A stretch of DNA of 64,000 nucleotides from Tenacibaculum pacificus (GCF_027941775.1 NZ_CP115917.1:2213001-2277000); one strand, 5' to 3'; positions 17,540 to 26,840 are shown, counted from the first letter of the stretch. Notes: generated by a model not told the origin, from the sequence alone. Numbers and translations are program-made.

Positions 17540-20095
17540 ATGGAAGATAATTTTTCACCACAGGTTAAAGATGTAATTACTTTTAGTAAAGAAGAAGCCT
17601 TACGATTAGGTCATGATTTTATTGGAACAGAACATCTATTGCTAGGTTTGATTAAAAAAGGAGACGGTAAAGCAATCGAAATCTTAACTACTTTTGATGT
17701 AGATTTAGAATTGATGCGCAATAAATTAGAAAAATTAAACCCGGCTATATTATCAATAGCAAGTATCGAAAAAAAGAACTTGCACCTTACTAGACAAGCA
17801 GAAAAAGCAATAAAAACTACGTTTTTAGAAGCTAAATTATATCAAAGTAATTCAATTGACACGGCACATTTACTATTATGTATTTTACGTAATGAAAATG
17901 ATCCTGCTACAAAATTACTTCAAAAATATGATGTAACTTACGAAGATGCTAAAGCACTTTATAAAGAACTTCATATAGATGACGATGAATTTTCGTCTCC
18001 AATCGCTGAAACACCTTCTGAAGATGAGCCATCTAGAGATAAACAAAATCCTTTTGGTCAACAATCTTCAAAAGGAAAACAAGTAAAGAGTTCTAAAACA
18101 CCTGTTTTAGACAATTTTGGTCGTGATTTAACAGCATTCGCAATTGCAGGTAAATTAGATCCTGTTGTTGGACGTATAAAAGAAATTGAACGTGTTTCTC
18201 AAATTTTAAGCAGAAGAAAGAAAAATAATCCAATGTTAATTGGAGAACCTGGTGTTGGTAAATCTGCAATTGCAGAAGGTTTAGCTTTAAGAATTGTAGA
18301 ACGAAAAGTGTCAAGAATTTTATTTGATAAACGAATTGTTTCTTTAGATTTAGCGAGCTTAGTTGCTGGAACAAAATACAGAGGGCAGTTTGAAGAACGT
18401 ATGAAAGCATTAATGAATGAGTTAGAAAAGAATGATGATATCATTTTATTTATTGATGAAATTCACACCATTGTTGGTGCAGGAGGCGCAACAGGTTCTT
18501 TAGATGCTTCAAATATGTTGAAACCTGCTTTAGCTCGTGGAGAAATTCAATGTATTGGTGCTACAACTTTAGATGAATTCAGAACAAATATTGAAAAAGA
18601 TGGCGCTTTAGAACGTCGTTTTCAAAAAGTAATCGTAGAGCCTACAACTGTTGAGGAAACGATACAAATTTTACATAATATTAAAGGGAAATATGAAGCG
18701 CATCATCAAGTATCATTTACTGATGAAGCTATAGAAGCCTGTGTAAAACTTACAAATCGTTATATGACAGATCGTTTTTTACCTGACAAAGCTATTGATG
18801 CTTTAGATGAAGCAGGGTCTAGAATTCATATCACAAATATTGTTGTACCTCAACAAATTTTAGAACTAGAGGCTAAATTAGAAGAAATTCGTAAACAAAA
18901 AACGAGAGCAGTTAGCGGACAAAAATATGAAGAAGCTGCAAAGCTTCGTGATGATGAAAAAAACATTGAAACAGCTTTAGTATCCGCTGAAAATCAATGG
19001 GAAGAAGACGCTAAATTAAATAGAGAAATTGTTACTGAAGATAATGTTGCCGAAGTAGTTTCTATGATGACAGGGATTCCTGTAAACAGAGTTGCAGAAG
19101 CAGAAAGTCATCGTTTAGCTGATTTACCTAATATGATTAAAGGTAAAGTTATCGGGCAAGATGAAGCAGTTACCAAAGTTGTAAAAGCAATACAACGTAA
19201 TCGTGTTGGATTAAAAGATCCTAACAAACCTATTGGGTCGTTTATATTTTTAGGTTCAACAGGAGTTGGAAAAACACAATTAGCAAAAGTATTAGCTCGT
19301 GAATTATTTGACTCTACTGACTCTTTAATTAGAATTGACATGAGTGAATACATGGAAAAATTTGCTATCTCTAGATTAATTGGAGCGCCTCCAGGATACG
19401 TCGGATACGAAGAAGGTGGACAATTAACCGAAAAAGTTAGAAGAAAACCTTATTCTGTAATTCTTTTAGATGAAATTGAAAAAGCACATCCTGATGTATT
19501 TAATATGCTTTTACAAGTGTTAGATGATGGACATATCACTGACAGTCTTGGAAGAAAAATTGACTTTAGAAATACTATTATTATTATGACTTCTAATATC
19601 GGAGCTCGTAAAGTAAAAGAATTTGGTTCAGGTGTTGGTTTTGGTACTTCATCAAAAAAAGATCAAGAAGATGCTCATGTAAAAAGTATTATTGAAGGTG
19701 CTTTAAAAAAATCATTTGCACCCGAATTTTTAAATCGTATTGATGATGTTATTATTTTCAATTCATTAGAACGTGAAGATATTCATAAAATTATTGACAT
19801 TGAATTAGAAAAACTTTTAAGTCGTATTGCTGATTTAGGATATAAATTAATACTTAACGAAAAAGCAAAAGATTATATTGCTGATAAAGGTTTTGATAAA
19901 AAATATGGTGCAAGACCTTTAAAAAGAGCAATTCAAAAATATATTGAAGATGCTTTAGCTCAAGAAATTGTAAATTCTAAATTAGATGAAGGTGATACTA
20001 TCACTATGGATTTAGATGAAAAAAATAATAAACTTGTTATCAATATAGAAAAAGGTACAAAAACGGAAGAATCTCGTACAGAAATAGAAGAATAA
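17540..20095 (+). CDS. clpC: ATP-dependent Clp protease ATP-binding subunit ClpC
   Basis: An 851-residue Hsp100 protein: two Clp N repeats (about 1-145), AAA-1 with Walker A GEPGVGKS (about 235) and Walker B IILFIDEIHTIVGAG, a UVR-like coiled middle domain (QKYEEAAKLRDDEKNIE, about 470), AAA-2 with GSTGVGKT (about 572) and VILLDEIEKAHPDVF, and the C-terminal D2 small domain. It contains VGFG in the AAA-2 region, compatible with ClpP docking. The middle domain marks it as ClpC rather than ClpA or ClpB. It unfolds substrates for ClpP and is a stress protein; the upstream region has possible stress-type elements. Confidence 0.96.
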   Translation: MEDNFSPQVKDVITFSKEEALRLGHDFIGTEHLLLGLIKKGDGKAIEILTTFDVDLELMRNKLEKLNPAILSIASIEKKNLHLTRQAEKAIKTTFLEAKLYQSNSIDTAHLLLCILRNENDPATKLLQKYDVTYEDAKALYKELHIDDDEFSSPIAETPSEDEPSRDKQNPFGQQSSKGKQVKSSKTPVLDNFGRDLTAFAIAGKLDPVVGRIKEIERVSQILSRRKKNNPMLIGEPGVGKSAIAEGLALRIVERKVSRILFDKRIVSLDLASLVAGTKYRGQFEERMKALMNELEKNDDIILFIDEIHTIVGAGGATGSLDASNMLKPALARGEIQCIGATTLDEFRTNIEKDGALERRFQKVIVEPTTVEETIQILHNIKGKYEAHHQVSFTDEAIEACVKLTNRYMTDRFLPDKAIDALDEAGSRIHITNIVVPQQILELEAKLEEIRKQKTRAVSGQKYEEAAKLRDDEKNIETALVSAENQWEEDAKLNREIVTEDNVAEVVSMMTGIPVNRVAEAESHRLADLPNMIKGKVIGQDEAVTKVVKAIQRNRVGLKDPNKPIGSFIFLGSTGVGKTQLAKVLARELFDSTDSLIRIDMSEYMEKFAISRLIGAPPGYVGYEEGGQLTEKVRRKPYSVILLDEIEKAHPDVFNMLLQVLDDGHITDSLGRKIDFRNTIIIMTSNIGARKVKEFGSGVGFGTSSKKDQEDAHVKSIIEGALKKSFAPEFLNRIDDVIIFNSLEREDIHKIIDIELEKLLSRIADLGYKLILNEKAKDYIADKGFDKKYGARPLKRAIQKYIEDALAQEIVNSKLDEGDTITMDLDEKNNKLVINIEKGTKTEESRTEIEE

Positions 20096-20100
20096 CCATT

Positions 20101-20138
20101 AAAAAAACTCCTAAGTTTACTACTTAGGAGTTTTTTTA
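20101..20138 (+). terminator. Terminator after clpC
   Basis: AAAAAAACTCCTAAGT and ACTTAGGAGTTTTTTT form a perfect stem, starting 6 bases after the clpC stop codon. Confidence 0.93.
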
Positions 20139-20211
20139 ATAACCTATCATAAAAAATAGTGTTAAAACAAAGCTGTTTTAAAGAGAAAAAAATTAAATTC
20201 CTGTTAAAATC

Positions 20212-20242
20212 TTTGATAAAAAATCTAAAAAAAGTAACTTTG
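20212..20242 (+). promoter_or_regulatory. Promoter of the thioredoxin-like lipoprotein gene
   Basis: TTTG (20212-20215), a 19-base spacer and TAACTTTG (20235-20242) fit the Bacteroidetes vegetative promoter exactly, 25 bases before the ATG at 20268. Confidence 0.8.
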
Positions 20243-20267
20243 ACAGCTTATTTTAAATAAATAGTAA

Positions 20268-21668
20268 ATGATGAAAAAAATACTACTTTTAGCCTTAATA
20301 GCAATTACTATTTCGTCTTGTGAAAAAGAAGAAGAAAAACCGGTAAAAGATTATCTTGTTTTATCAGGAACAATTAAAAACTTCAAAAAAAGAGAAATTA
20401 ATTTAATAGGTCTTAACTTTGAAAAAAAGATAAAAGTTGATAAAAAAACAGGTTCTTTTTCTGATACTATACAAATTAATAGAGATAATTACTATGCACT
20501 TATACTTAAGAAAGGAAGAGTAAGTTTAGACTTATACCTTAAAGATACTGTAGATGCAAATATAATTGCTGATTATAAAGATATTAATGAGGTTAATTTT
20601 ACAGGAACTAACGCTAATATTAATAAATATTTAGCTGATAAAAAGATAACATTTTCTAAAATTCTAGTAAATGCAAACAAATTATTCTCTTTAGATGAAA
20701 GTGATTTTTTAGATAAAATGAAAGAATATAAAGATGCTTTAATTGAGTTATCAGTTTCTAATAATTTACCTACAGATTTCTTGAAAAAAGAAGTTAAAAG
20801 TATTGAATATGAATATTTAAGAAACTTAAGTAATTACCAAGATTACTATGGTGCTTTAACAGAAAATGAAGATTTTACAGTTTCTGAAGATTTCCCTGAT
20901 CCTCTTAAAAATTTCAATTACAGTAGTGGTGATGATTATGTAAGCTCATATTCTTACCGTAAAATGTTAGAAACCCAACTATACGCTATAGCACAAGAAA
21001 AAAACGAAGAAGGTGGTGATTTTCCTTTAACTTATTTAGAAACTGTAGAAACAATAGTTAATGATAGTTTAGCTAAAAATGATTTAATATACAAAAAGGC
21101 TAAAAATGATATCACTTATACTGATAATTTAAAAGAGTATCATGATAAATTTATGACATACTCTACTAATAAAGAGCATAAAGAATTTATTTCAAAAACA
21201 TATAACATATTAAAAACAACTGCTAAAGGACAACCCGCACCAAAGTTTTCAAATTTTGAAAATTATAATGGAGGAACAACTTCTTTAGATGATTTATTAA
21301 ATAAAGGAAACTATTTATACATTGATGTTTGGGCAACTTGGTGTGCTTTTTGTAAAAGAGAAATTCCTTTACTAAAAAATTTAGAAGAAGAGTACCACGG
21401 AAAAAATATTACGTTTGTAAGTATTAGTGTTGATGATAAAAAGCAACATGAAAAATGGAAACAAACAATAATTGATAGAGAAATGACTGGAATACAGTTG
21501 TTTAGCGGTAAAAAACAAGGGGATTTAGAATGGGCCCAAAAATTCTTAATAAAAGGATTGCCTAAATTCATTATTATTGATCCTAATGGAAATATTGTAA
21601 GTCCTAATGCACCTGCACCTTCTCAAGGAGAAAAGTTAATTGACATATTTGATGAATTAGGTATATAA
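20268..21668 (+). CDS. Thioredoxin-like (TlpA/ResA type) lipoprotein
   Basis: A 466-residue lipoprotein with signal MMKKILLLALIAITISSC (lipid Cys 18). The N-terminal region about 30-130 is a beta-rich domain like DUF4369 (SGTIKNFKKREINLIGL). The middle is helical. The C-terminal thioredoxin domain begins near residue 320: GQPAPKFSNFE, WATWCAFC (Cys 359, Cys 362), and the cis-Pro loop IKGLPKFIIIDPNG. It should exchange thiols in the periplasm or at the outer membrane, as TlpA/ResA relatives do; reduction is likelier than oxidation. ATG 20268 or 20271 could be used. It is bounded by its own promoter and terminator. Confidence 0.9.
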   Translation: MMKKILLLALIAITISSCEKEEEKPVKDYLVLSGTIKNFKKREINLIGLNFEKKIKVDKKTGSFSDTIQINRDNYYALILKKGRVSLDLYLKDTVDANIIADYKDINEVNFTGTNANINKYLADKKITFSKILVNANKLFSLDESDFLDKMKEYKDALIELSVSNNLPTDFLKKEVKSIEYEYLRNLSNYQDYYGALTENEDFTVSEDFPDPLKNFNYSSGDDYVSSYSYRKMLETQLYAIAQEKNEEGGDFPLTYLETVETIVNDSLAKNDLIYKKAKNDITYTDNLKEYHDKFMTYSTNKEHKEFISKTYNILKTTAKGQPAPKFSNFENYNGGTTSLDDLLNKGNYLYIDVWATWCAFCKREIPLLKNLEEEYHGKNITFVSISVDDKKQHEKWKQTIIDREMTGIQLFSGKKQGDLEWAQKFLIKGLPKFIIIDPNGNIVSPNAPAPSQGEKLIDIFDELGI

Positions 21669-21687
21669 ATCATCATTTCAAAAACTA

Positions 21688-21716
21688 AAAAAAACCGCTA
21701 ATTAGCGGTTTTTTTT
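21688..21716 (+). terminator. Terminator after the thioredoxin-like gene
   Basis: AAAAAACCGCTA and TAGCGGTTTTTTTT pair around ATT; A and T runs on both sides allow bidirectional use with the convergent DUF4442 gene. Confidence 0.92.
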
Positions 21717-21751
21717 AGTTTTATACCAAATGAATTAAGAGTTATTTTTTA

Positions 21752-22207
21752 TTATGACTTTACTTTTAAACTCCATTCAAATTGAAATTTAGATACAGAA
21801 ATACCATCTTCATTAATTCCTTCCGATGTAACTAAAATAGTTTGCCCTTCACCTGTTTCAATCGATTTTTGAATTGCTCTTTTTATAACCAATCCATCAT
21901 TACATTTAAAATAAATTCTACCTGTAGCTTTTTTAGTAAAAGTAGCATTCATATTAGTTACTAACATGGATACTTTTCTATTAGATTTATCAATAGCCTG
22001 CATCACTAAAATACCTGTAGATAACTCGGCTGCCATTCCTTGTACCGCCCAAAACATACTATTAAAAGGATTCTGATTTATCCAACGATGTTTTACGCTT
22101 ACTTCTGATTTTTCATCAGAAATAAACTTAACTCTAATTCCACAGATATATGCAGAAGGCAATTTAAATAAAGTGAAAAAATTTATTTTTCGAGGTGTAA
22201 ACTTCAT
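21752..22207 (-). CDS. DUF4442 hot-dog fold protein (thioesterase-like)
   Basis: A 151-residue protein starting at ATG 22207 (MKFTPRKINFFTLFKLPSAYICGI); the longer frame from TTG 22228 adds an unlikely extension. The middle reads HRWINQNPFNSMFWAVQGMAAELSTGILVM, the helix and hydrophobic face of a hot-dog domain, followed by strands ending FEWSLKVK. This is the pattern of DUF4442/YiiD-type thioesterase-like proteins acting on acyl groups. Substrate and activity are unknown. It is monocistronic and convergent with the thioredoxin-like gene. Confidence 0.82.
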   Translation of the reverse strand: MKFTPRKINFFTLFKLPSAYICGIRVKFISDEKSEVSVKHRWINQNPFNSMFWAVQGMAAELSTGILVMQAIDKSNRKVSMLVTNMNATFTKKATGRIYFKCNDGLVIKRAIQKSIETGEGQTILVTSEGINEDGISVSKFQFEWSLKVKS

Positions 22208-22334
22208 TAGAACTGTGTTTGTAGGCAATTTACAGCTTTTTTTTGAAAATTACATGAGTATATAGCATCTAAAGAAATGTTAATAAAATGTTAATTATAG
22301 TACTATGTAATACAAAGTACCTTTTAAAAGATAT

Positions 22335-22342
22335 ATATTTGC
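22335..22342 (+). promoter_or_regulatory. -7 box of the DUF4870-PadR-PspC operon
   Basis: TATATTTG is identical to the tRNA -7 boxes. It lies 22 bases before the ATA at 22365 that I take as the start of the first gene; no clear TTTG -33 is seen. Confidence 0.6.
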
Positions 22343-22364
22343 ATAATCAAGTAGTATAAAAAAT

Positions 22365-22799
22365 ATAACCGTACAAAACAACAACGATAATACCAACGCA
22401 TTTTTAATACACATTTCCGCATTTGTAGGATATTTATTTCCTTTAGGAAGTATTATAACGCCTTTAATATTGTGGCAAACTTTAAAAGATAGAAGTTTAT
22501 TTTTAGATAAGCACGGAAAAGAAGCTGTAAACTTTAATATCAGTTTTGGTTTATATATTTTTATTTTAAGCGCTTCTTTCTTTTCTTTTTTCTTCGGAAA
22601 TTTTTTAAACATTTTTAATGGAATCGACATTGACTTCGGTGAACATCATTCTTATAATGGTATTTTCGGATTTTTAGGAATTGCCTCTTTAGTAAGTATT
22701 GTTTCGTTGATTAAAATAGCTTTGATTATTATCGCTGCAATGAAAGCAAATAAAGGAGAAGAATACCACTATCCTTTTACAATTAATTTTATAAAATAA
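22365..22799 (+). CDS. DUF4870 family small membrane protein, start codon uncertain
   Basis: The reading frame after the stop at 22353 encodes ITVQNNNDNTNAFLIHISAF..., then PLGSIITPLILWQTLKDRSLFLDKHGKEAVNFNISFGLY, and two further hydrophobic helices. This is the DUF4870 layout: an N-terminal helix, a K-D-x-S-x-F-x-D-x-x-G-K-x-A-x-N-F core, then two helices. No ATG, GTG or TTG exists before TTG 22470, which would remove the first helix. The position where family members start reads ATA (22365), so either ATA is the initiator, or the ATG has mutated or been misread. It heads an operon with padR and a PspC gene, a common flavobacterial arrangement. Confidence 0.72.
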   Translation: MTVQNNNDNTNAFLIHISAFVGYLFPLGSIITPLILWQTLKDRSLFLDKHGKEAVNFNISFGLYIFILSASFFSFFFGNFLNIFNGIDIDFGEHHSYNGIFGFLGIASLVSIVSLIKIALIIIAAMKANKGEEYHYPFTINFIK

Positions 22800-22817
22800 C
22801 CTTATAAATCGCGGTAT

Positions 22818-23162
22818 ATGAAGATTGAAAATACAAAAGCACAAATGCGAAAAGGGGTTTTAGAATATTGCATTTTATCTATTTTACAAAATGGTGATGC
22901 TTATACTTCTGAAATACTTTTAACATTAAAAAGTGCAGAAATGATTGTGGTTGAAGGAACTATTTATCCATTATTAACTCGCCTAAAAAATGCAGGTTTA
23001 CTTAGTTATAGATGGGAAGAATCAACCTCAGGACCACCACGAAAATATTATGTTTTAACAGAAAATGGTGTGCTATTTTTAAAAGAATTAAACAACACTT
23101 GGAGTAATTTAGTAAACGCAGTAAACTTAGTAACTACTACAAAATCAACTAACGATGAATAA
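22818..23162 (+). CDS. PadR family transcriptional regulator
   Basis: A 114-residue winged-helix protein: KGVLEYCILSILQNGDAYTSEILLTL (helices 1-2), VVEGTIYPLLTRLKNAGLLSYRWEES (recognition helix and turn) and GPPRKYYVLTENG (wing), then a dimerisation helix. It is of the short PadR subfamily. It lies between DUF4870 and the PspC gene and overlaps the latter by 8 bases, so it most likely regulates this envelope-stress operon. The effector is unknown. Confidence 0.93.
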   Translation: MKIENTKAQMRKGVLEYCILSILQNGDAYTSEILLTLKSAEMIVVEGTIYPLLTRLKNAGLLSYRWEESTSGPPRKYYVLTENGVLFLKELNNTWSNLVNAVNLVTTTKSTNDE

Positions 23163-25125
23163 GACAATAAACATAAACTTAGGCGGGTTCTTCTTCCATA
23201 TAGATGAAATTGCTTATCAGAAATTAAAACGTTATTTAGAAGCAATTGCACGCTCTTTAAGTGATGATCCGCAAGGAAAAAATGAAATTATTTCAGATAT
23301 TGAAGCACGTATTAGTGAACTTTTATCTGAAAAAATTACTGATGCTCGTCAGGTTGTAAATGAAAATGATATTGAAGAAATCATTACAATTATGGGGCAA
23401 CCTGAAGATTATGCAGAAGTTGAAGAAGACTACAGTGACGATACTTCATACAGTTCTAAAACAAAAAAAAGTACGTCTAAAAAATTATTCAGAGATGGTG
23501 ATGACAAGTTCTTAGGTGGAGTTTGTTCAGGTATTGCTCATTATTTTAATATCGATGTTATTTGGATTAGAATTGCTTTTATCATTTTGGTTGCCTCTGG
23601 TTTTTCGCCTTTAGCATATATTATTTTATGGGTTTTATTACCCGAAGCAAAAACAACTTCTGAAAAATTACAAATGGAAGGCGAAGCTGTAAACATTGAT
23701 AATATTGAAAAAAAAATTCGTAACGAGTTTGAATATTTATCAGAAAAATTAAAAGATGGTGCTAGTGAAATATCCGATAAAATTTCAAGTGCAGATTATG
23801 AAAAATTACGCTCAAAAACAACATCAGGTTTACAAGATTTTATAGATACAATCGCTAAAATTTTACTTACTTTATTTAAAATATTTGGTAAATTTATGGG
23901 TATTCTTCTAATTTTTATTGCTGGTAGTACTATACTTGCGTTATTGTTTGGAGCATTTTCAATCGGTAGTTTAGAAATTTTAAATGTTGATAACGACTTT
24001 GTACATTATCCACCATTTTTTTATGAATCTATTTTACCGAAATGGTTGTTAGCAATTTCGTTATTTTTATTGATAGGAATTCCGATGATTGTATTATTCA
24101 TCTTAGGATTAAGAATACTTTCTCCTTCTATTAAAAAATTAAACACAACTACTATTTTCACCTTATTAGGAATTTGGTTGATTTCATTATTTACAATTAG
24201 TTTTTCGGGTATCGAATACGCTACAACTCACGCTTATAATGGTACTAATGTGAGTAAACATAATATTACTTACACAAAAGAACAGCCTTTAAAAATAAGA
24301 GTTGTTAATGATGATAATATTTATTACAATCAAAATTTAAGCAATAGGAATAACGCTGAAGATGTAGTAATTAATGATGTTAAAATGAAATATTCTAACG
24401 ATATTAATATTGATGTTCGTAAAAGCGAAACAGGTAATGCTTATATCGAAATTAAAAGAACATCTGAAGGTAAAAAACGAAATAAAGCAAATGATAACGC
24501 TAAAGAAATTAACTATAATTTTAACATAACAAACAATACAATTATTTTTGATGCCTTCTTTTTAAGTGCTTATAAAAACATTTGGAAAGACGAAGAAATT
24601 AAAGCAACTGTTTATATTCCTGAAGGTACAACAGTTTATTTTGAAAATTCTTCTCGTAAATTTATTGATGATATTAAAAACACTCAAGATATTTATGACC
24701 GTAATATGGCAAATCATCATTTTAAAATGACTTCAAGAGGTTTTGAATGTCGTGATTGTAACTCTTCTAATAAGTACAATGATGATGAAAATGATGATTC
24801 GAATAATAATAAAGATGTAAGTTTTTTGTTTGATAGTACCATTAATGATACAAAAGCAGAACTTATTATCACCAAAGAAACCACTAAAAATGAGCTTAAT
24901 AAATTAGCTATTTGGTTTAAAAATAAAAAAGGAATTGATATTGATTTCTCAGAATCTAGCTTTTATGATGATGGAAAAATTAAAACATATTTACTACAAG
25001 TAAATTGTAATGACGGTTTTAAAGGAAAATCAAGCGATTCTAAAAGTATGGTAATCGGTAACGGAAAACATGGTTTTATTAGAAGTTATGGAGAAAATGA
25101 TAGTCTGAATTTTAAAATTTGGTAA
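23155..25125 (+). CDS. PspC domain membrane protein
   Basis: A 656-residue protein. The first about 100 residues resemble the N-terminal helical/HAAS-like region (DPQGKNEIISDIEARISELL, MGQPEDYAEVEE). Then comes a PspC domain at about 105-170 (KLFRDGDDKFLGGVCSGIAHYFNIDVIWIRIAFIILV, PLAYIILWVLLP). Three or four further membrane helices lie at about 240-355. The last 300 residues are a beta-rich, extracytoplasmic DUF2807-like region with a Cys pair in ECRDCNSS. PspC proteins sense or buffer membrane stress. The overlap with padR (8 bases) implies translational coupling. Confidence 0.9.
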   Translation: MNKTININLGGFFFHIDEIAYQKLKRYLEAIARSLSDDPQGKNEIISDIEARISELLSEKITDARQVVNENDIEEIITIMGQPEDYAEVEEDYSDDTSYSSKTKKSTSKKLFRDGDDKFLGGVCSGIAHYFNIDVIWIRIAFIILVASGFSPLAYIILWVLLPEAKTTSEKLQMEGEAVNIDNIEKKIRNEFEYLSEKLKDGASEISDKISSADYEKLRSKTTSGLQDFIDTIAKILLTLFKIFGKFMGILLIFIAGSTILALLFGAFSIGSLEILNVDNDFVHYPPFFYESILPKWLLAISLFLLIGIPMIVLFILGLRILSPSIKKLNTTTIFTLLGIWLISLFTISFSGIEYATTHAYNGTNVSKHNITYTKEQPLKIRVVNDDNIYYNQNLSNRNNAEDVVINDVKMKYSNDINIDVRKSETGNAYIEIKRTSEGKKRNKANDNAKEINYNFNITNNTIIFDAFFLSAYKNIWKDEEIKATVYIPEGTTVYFENSSRKFIDDIKNTQDIYDRNMANHHFKMTSRGFECRDCNSSNKYNDDENDDSNNNKDVSFLFDSTINDTKAELIITKETTKNELNKLAIWFKNKKGIDIDFSESSFYDDGKIKTYLLQVNCNDGFKGKSSDSKSMVIGNGKHGFIRSYGENDSLNFKIW

Positions 25126-25134
25126 TTTAAAATT

Positions 25135-25224
25135 ATGGATACTATTTTTGACTTCTTCTTTAAAGGAAACTTTTTTATAAAATTTATAACATTATTATAT
25201 GATTTAATTTCAAATTTATTTTAA
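25135..25224 (+). CDS. Possible 29-residue hydrophobic peptide
   Basis: ATG 25135 opens MDTIFDFFFKGNFFIKFIT... and stops at 25222-25224, 9 bases after the PspC gene and just before the operon terminator. The peptide is a single Phe/Leu/Ile-rich helix. It could be a small membrane protein of the PspC operon, or chance in AT-rich DNA; there is no homology evidence. Confidence 0.35.
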   Translation: MDTIFDFFFKGNFFIKFITLLYDLISNLF

Positions 25225-25226
25225 CT

Positions 25227-25260
25227 AAAAAAGCCGAAACATTACTGTTTTGGCTTTTTT
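25227..25260 (+). terminator. Terminator of the PspC operon
   Basis: AAAAAAGCCGAAACA and TGTTTTGGCTTTTTT form an imperfect stem (with a G-U) followed by T's. Confidence 0.75.
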
Positions 25261-25326
25261 ATATTTAATAACATAATTTTTAATCGTTACTATTTTATTT
25301 ATAATCGTTTATATTTATCAAAAAAA

Positions 25327-25368
25327 TAACAAAAGGATGTGTGCATTGCTACTCACATCCTTTTGTTT
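25327..25368 (+). promoter_or_regulatory. Strong stem-loop in the leader of the GCS2 ligase gene
   Basis: A 15-bp perfect stem: arms 25327-25341 (core ACAAAAGGATGTG) and 25354-25368 (core CACATCCTTTTGT), with a 12-base loop. It ends 23 bases before the ATG at 25392. The T-rich 3' arm is followed by GCTTTATAAAG, so it could terminate or attenuate transcription, or control translation. No upstream gene needs a second terminator here because 25227-25260 already serves. Confidence 0.6.
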
Positions 25369-25391
25369 GCTTTATAAAGAAAATTAATAAA

Positions 25392-26840
25392 ATGAAAAAA
25401 CAAATAGTTAGTGATTTTAAAAAATCATTTAATTTTGATAAAAACCAATCCTCACGAGGTATTGGTATTGAATGTGAAATACCTATTGTTGATAAAAAAG
25501 GAAATGCAGTTTCTTTACCTATTGTACAACAAATGTTTACTTATCTAGCAAGCCTAGGTTTTGAATTAGAAAAAGATAAATTTTCTGACTTATTTATCGC
25601 AGCAAAAAAAACAAATAAAAAAAGCTCATCAAAATATAAATTCTGTACAGATTTAATTACTACAGATACTGGATACAGTATTATTGAAGTTGTTTTAGCT
25701 CCTCAAAATAATCTACAAGCTATTGAATCAAAGCTTATGGATTTATTATTTTTATTAACTACTTTTTTTGAGAATCAAAATTGCTTCCTGCTTGGCTACG
25801 GCATTCAACCACTTACCTATCCTTCTCGAAAAATGCAAATGCCTCAAGAACGGTATTCTTTTTTTGAAAAATTTTCAACAAATAATATCATTCCAAAAGA
25901 CAAAGGAACAGATTCTTCTTTTCTTAATATTACAGCTTCAAGTCAATGTCATATTGAAATAAGTGCAGATGATGCTATTAAAGCAACCAATGTTTTAAAT
26001 GCTTTTTCAGGCTTACAAATTGCGCTACACGCTAATTCACCAATATGGGGAGGCGCAATTGATACTAAACATAAAGCTAAAAGAGAAATGGTTTGGGATT
26101 TTTGTTTTCCTGATAGATTAAATCAAATTGGAATTCCTCCTGTATTTGATTCAAAAGAAATGTACATTGAATATTTACTTAATTTTAAACCTTTAGTTGT
26201 CAAAAGAAATAAACAATATTATAAAATTTTAAATAAAAATACATTTAATGAATTTCTAGAAAATACAACACCAACAATTGGAAGCTCATTAGCTGGTAAA
26301 AAAGAAACAATTAAACCACATACTGATGACATTCAACAATTAATTCCTTTTAGTTGGTTTAATGCTCGTTTAGTTCCTAAATATGGAACTATTGAAAGCC
26401 GAATGTGTTGCCAACAACCTTTAAGTGAAATGTTAACACCTGTTGCTTTAACTTTAGGATTAATTGAAAATTTAGAAGCTGCTAAAAAATTAATGGAAAA
26501 ATATCCTATCGAAAAATGGAGAGATATAAGAAATAATACAGCTCAAAATACCTTAAATACTTTTATTGATGGAGAAAGTATTATTCCACTTGTTTTACAA
26601 CTTGTTAATATTGCTAATGAAGGCTTAAAGAAAAGAAATTTACAAGAAGAAATATTTTTAAAACCTTTATATAAAAGAATAAAAGAACGTAAATCTCCTG
26701 CCGATTTAGCTATTCAAATTTTTAAAAACAAAGGAATAAATGGACTTATCGAATATACTTCTTTTAACAAAGAAGCTTTTAGTCCGAAGCATCAAAATTT
26801 ATATAAGAATACTTTAAAAAGCGTAATTAACAATGATTAA
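25392..26840 (+). CDS. Glutamate-cysteine ligase family 2 (GCS2)-like carboxylate-amine ligase
   Basis: About 482 residues from ATG 25392 (MKKQIVSDFKKSF); a GTG start at 25341 would lie inside the leader hairpin. Motifs fit the GCS2 fold: SRGIGIECEIPIVD (metal-binding ExE), SSQCHIEISADDAI, ALHANSPIWGGA, and FNARLVPKYGTIESRMCCQQPL near residue 340. These enzymes join glutamate or another carboxylate to an amine with ATP. Cysteine as acceptor is possible but not shown. It overlaps the next gene, an ATP-grasp-like protein, by 8 bases, so the two probably form a two-step ligase pathway. The membrane gene DUF445 follows. Confidence 0.75.
   Translation: MKKQIVSDFKKSFNFDKNQSSRGIGIECEIPIVDKKGNAVSLPIVQQMFTYLASLGFELEKDKFSDLFIAAKKTNKKSSSKYKFCTDLITTDTGYSIIEVVLAPQNNLQAIESKLMDLLFLLTTFFENQNCFLLGYGIQPLTYPSRKMQMPQERYSFFEKFSTNNIIPKDKGTDSSFLNITASSQCHIEISADDAIKATNVLNAFSGLQIALHANSPIWGGAIDTKHKAKREMVWDFCFPDRLNQIGIPPVFDSKEMYIEYLLNFKPLVVKRNKQYYKILNKNTFNEFLENTTPTIGSSLAGKKETIKPHTDDIQQLIPFSWFNARLVPKYGTIESRMCCQQPLSEMLTPVALTLGLIENLEAAKKLMEKYPIEKWRDIRNNTAQNTLNTFIDGESIIPLVLQLVNIANEGLKKRNLQEEIFLKPLYKRIKERKSPADLAIQIFKNKGINGLIEYTSFNKEAFSPKHQNLYKNTLKSVINND

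Noticed and set aside
17540..20095. Long frames on the minus strand inside clpC (18093-18444)
   Set aside because: They are shadows of the strongly conserved ClpC coding sequence, have biased composition and no start signals.
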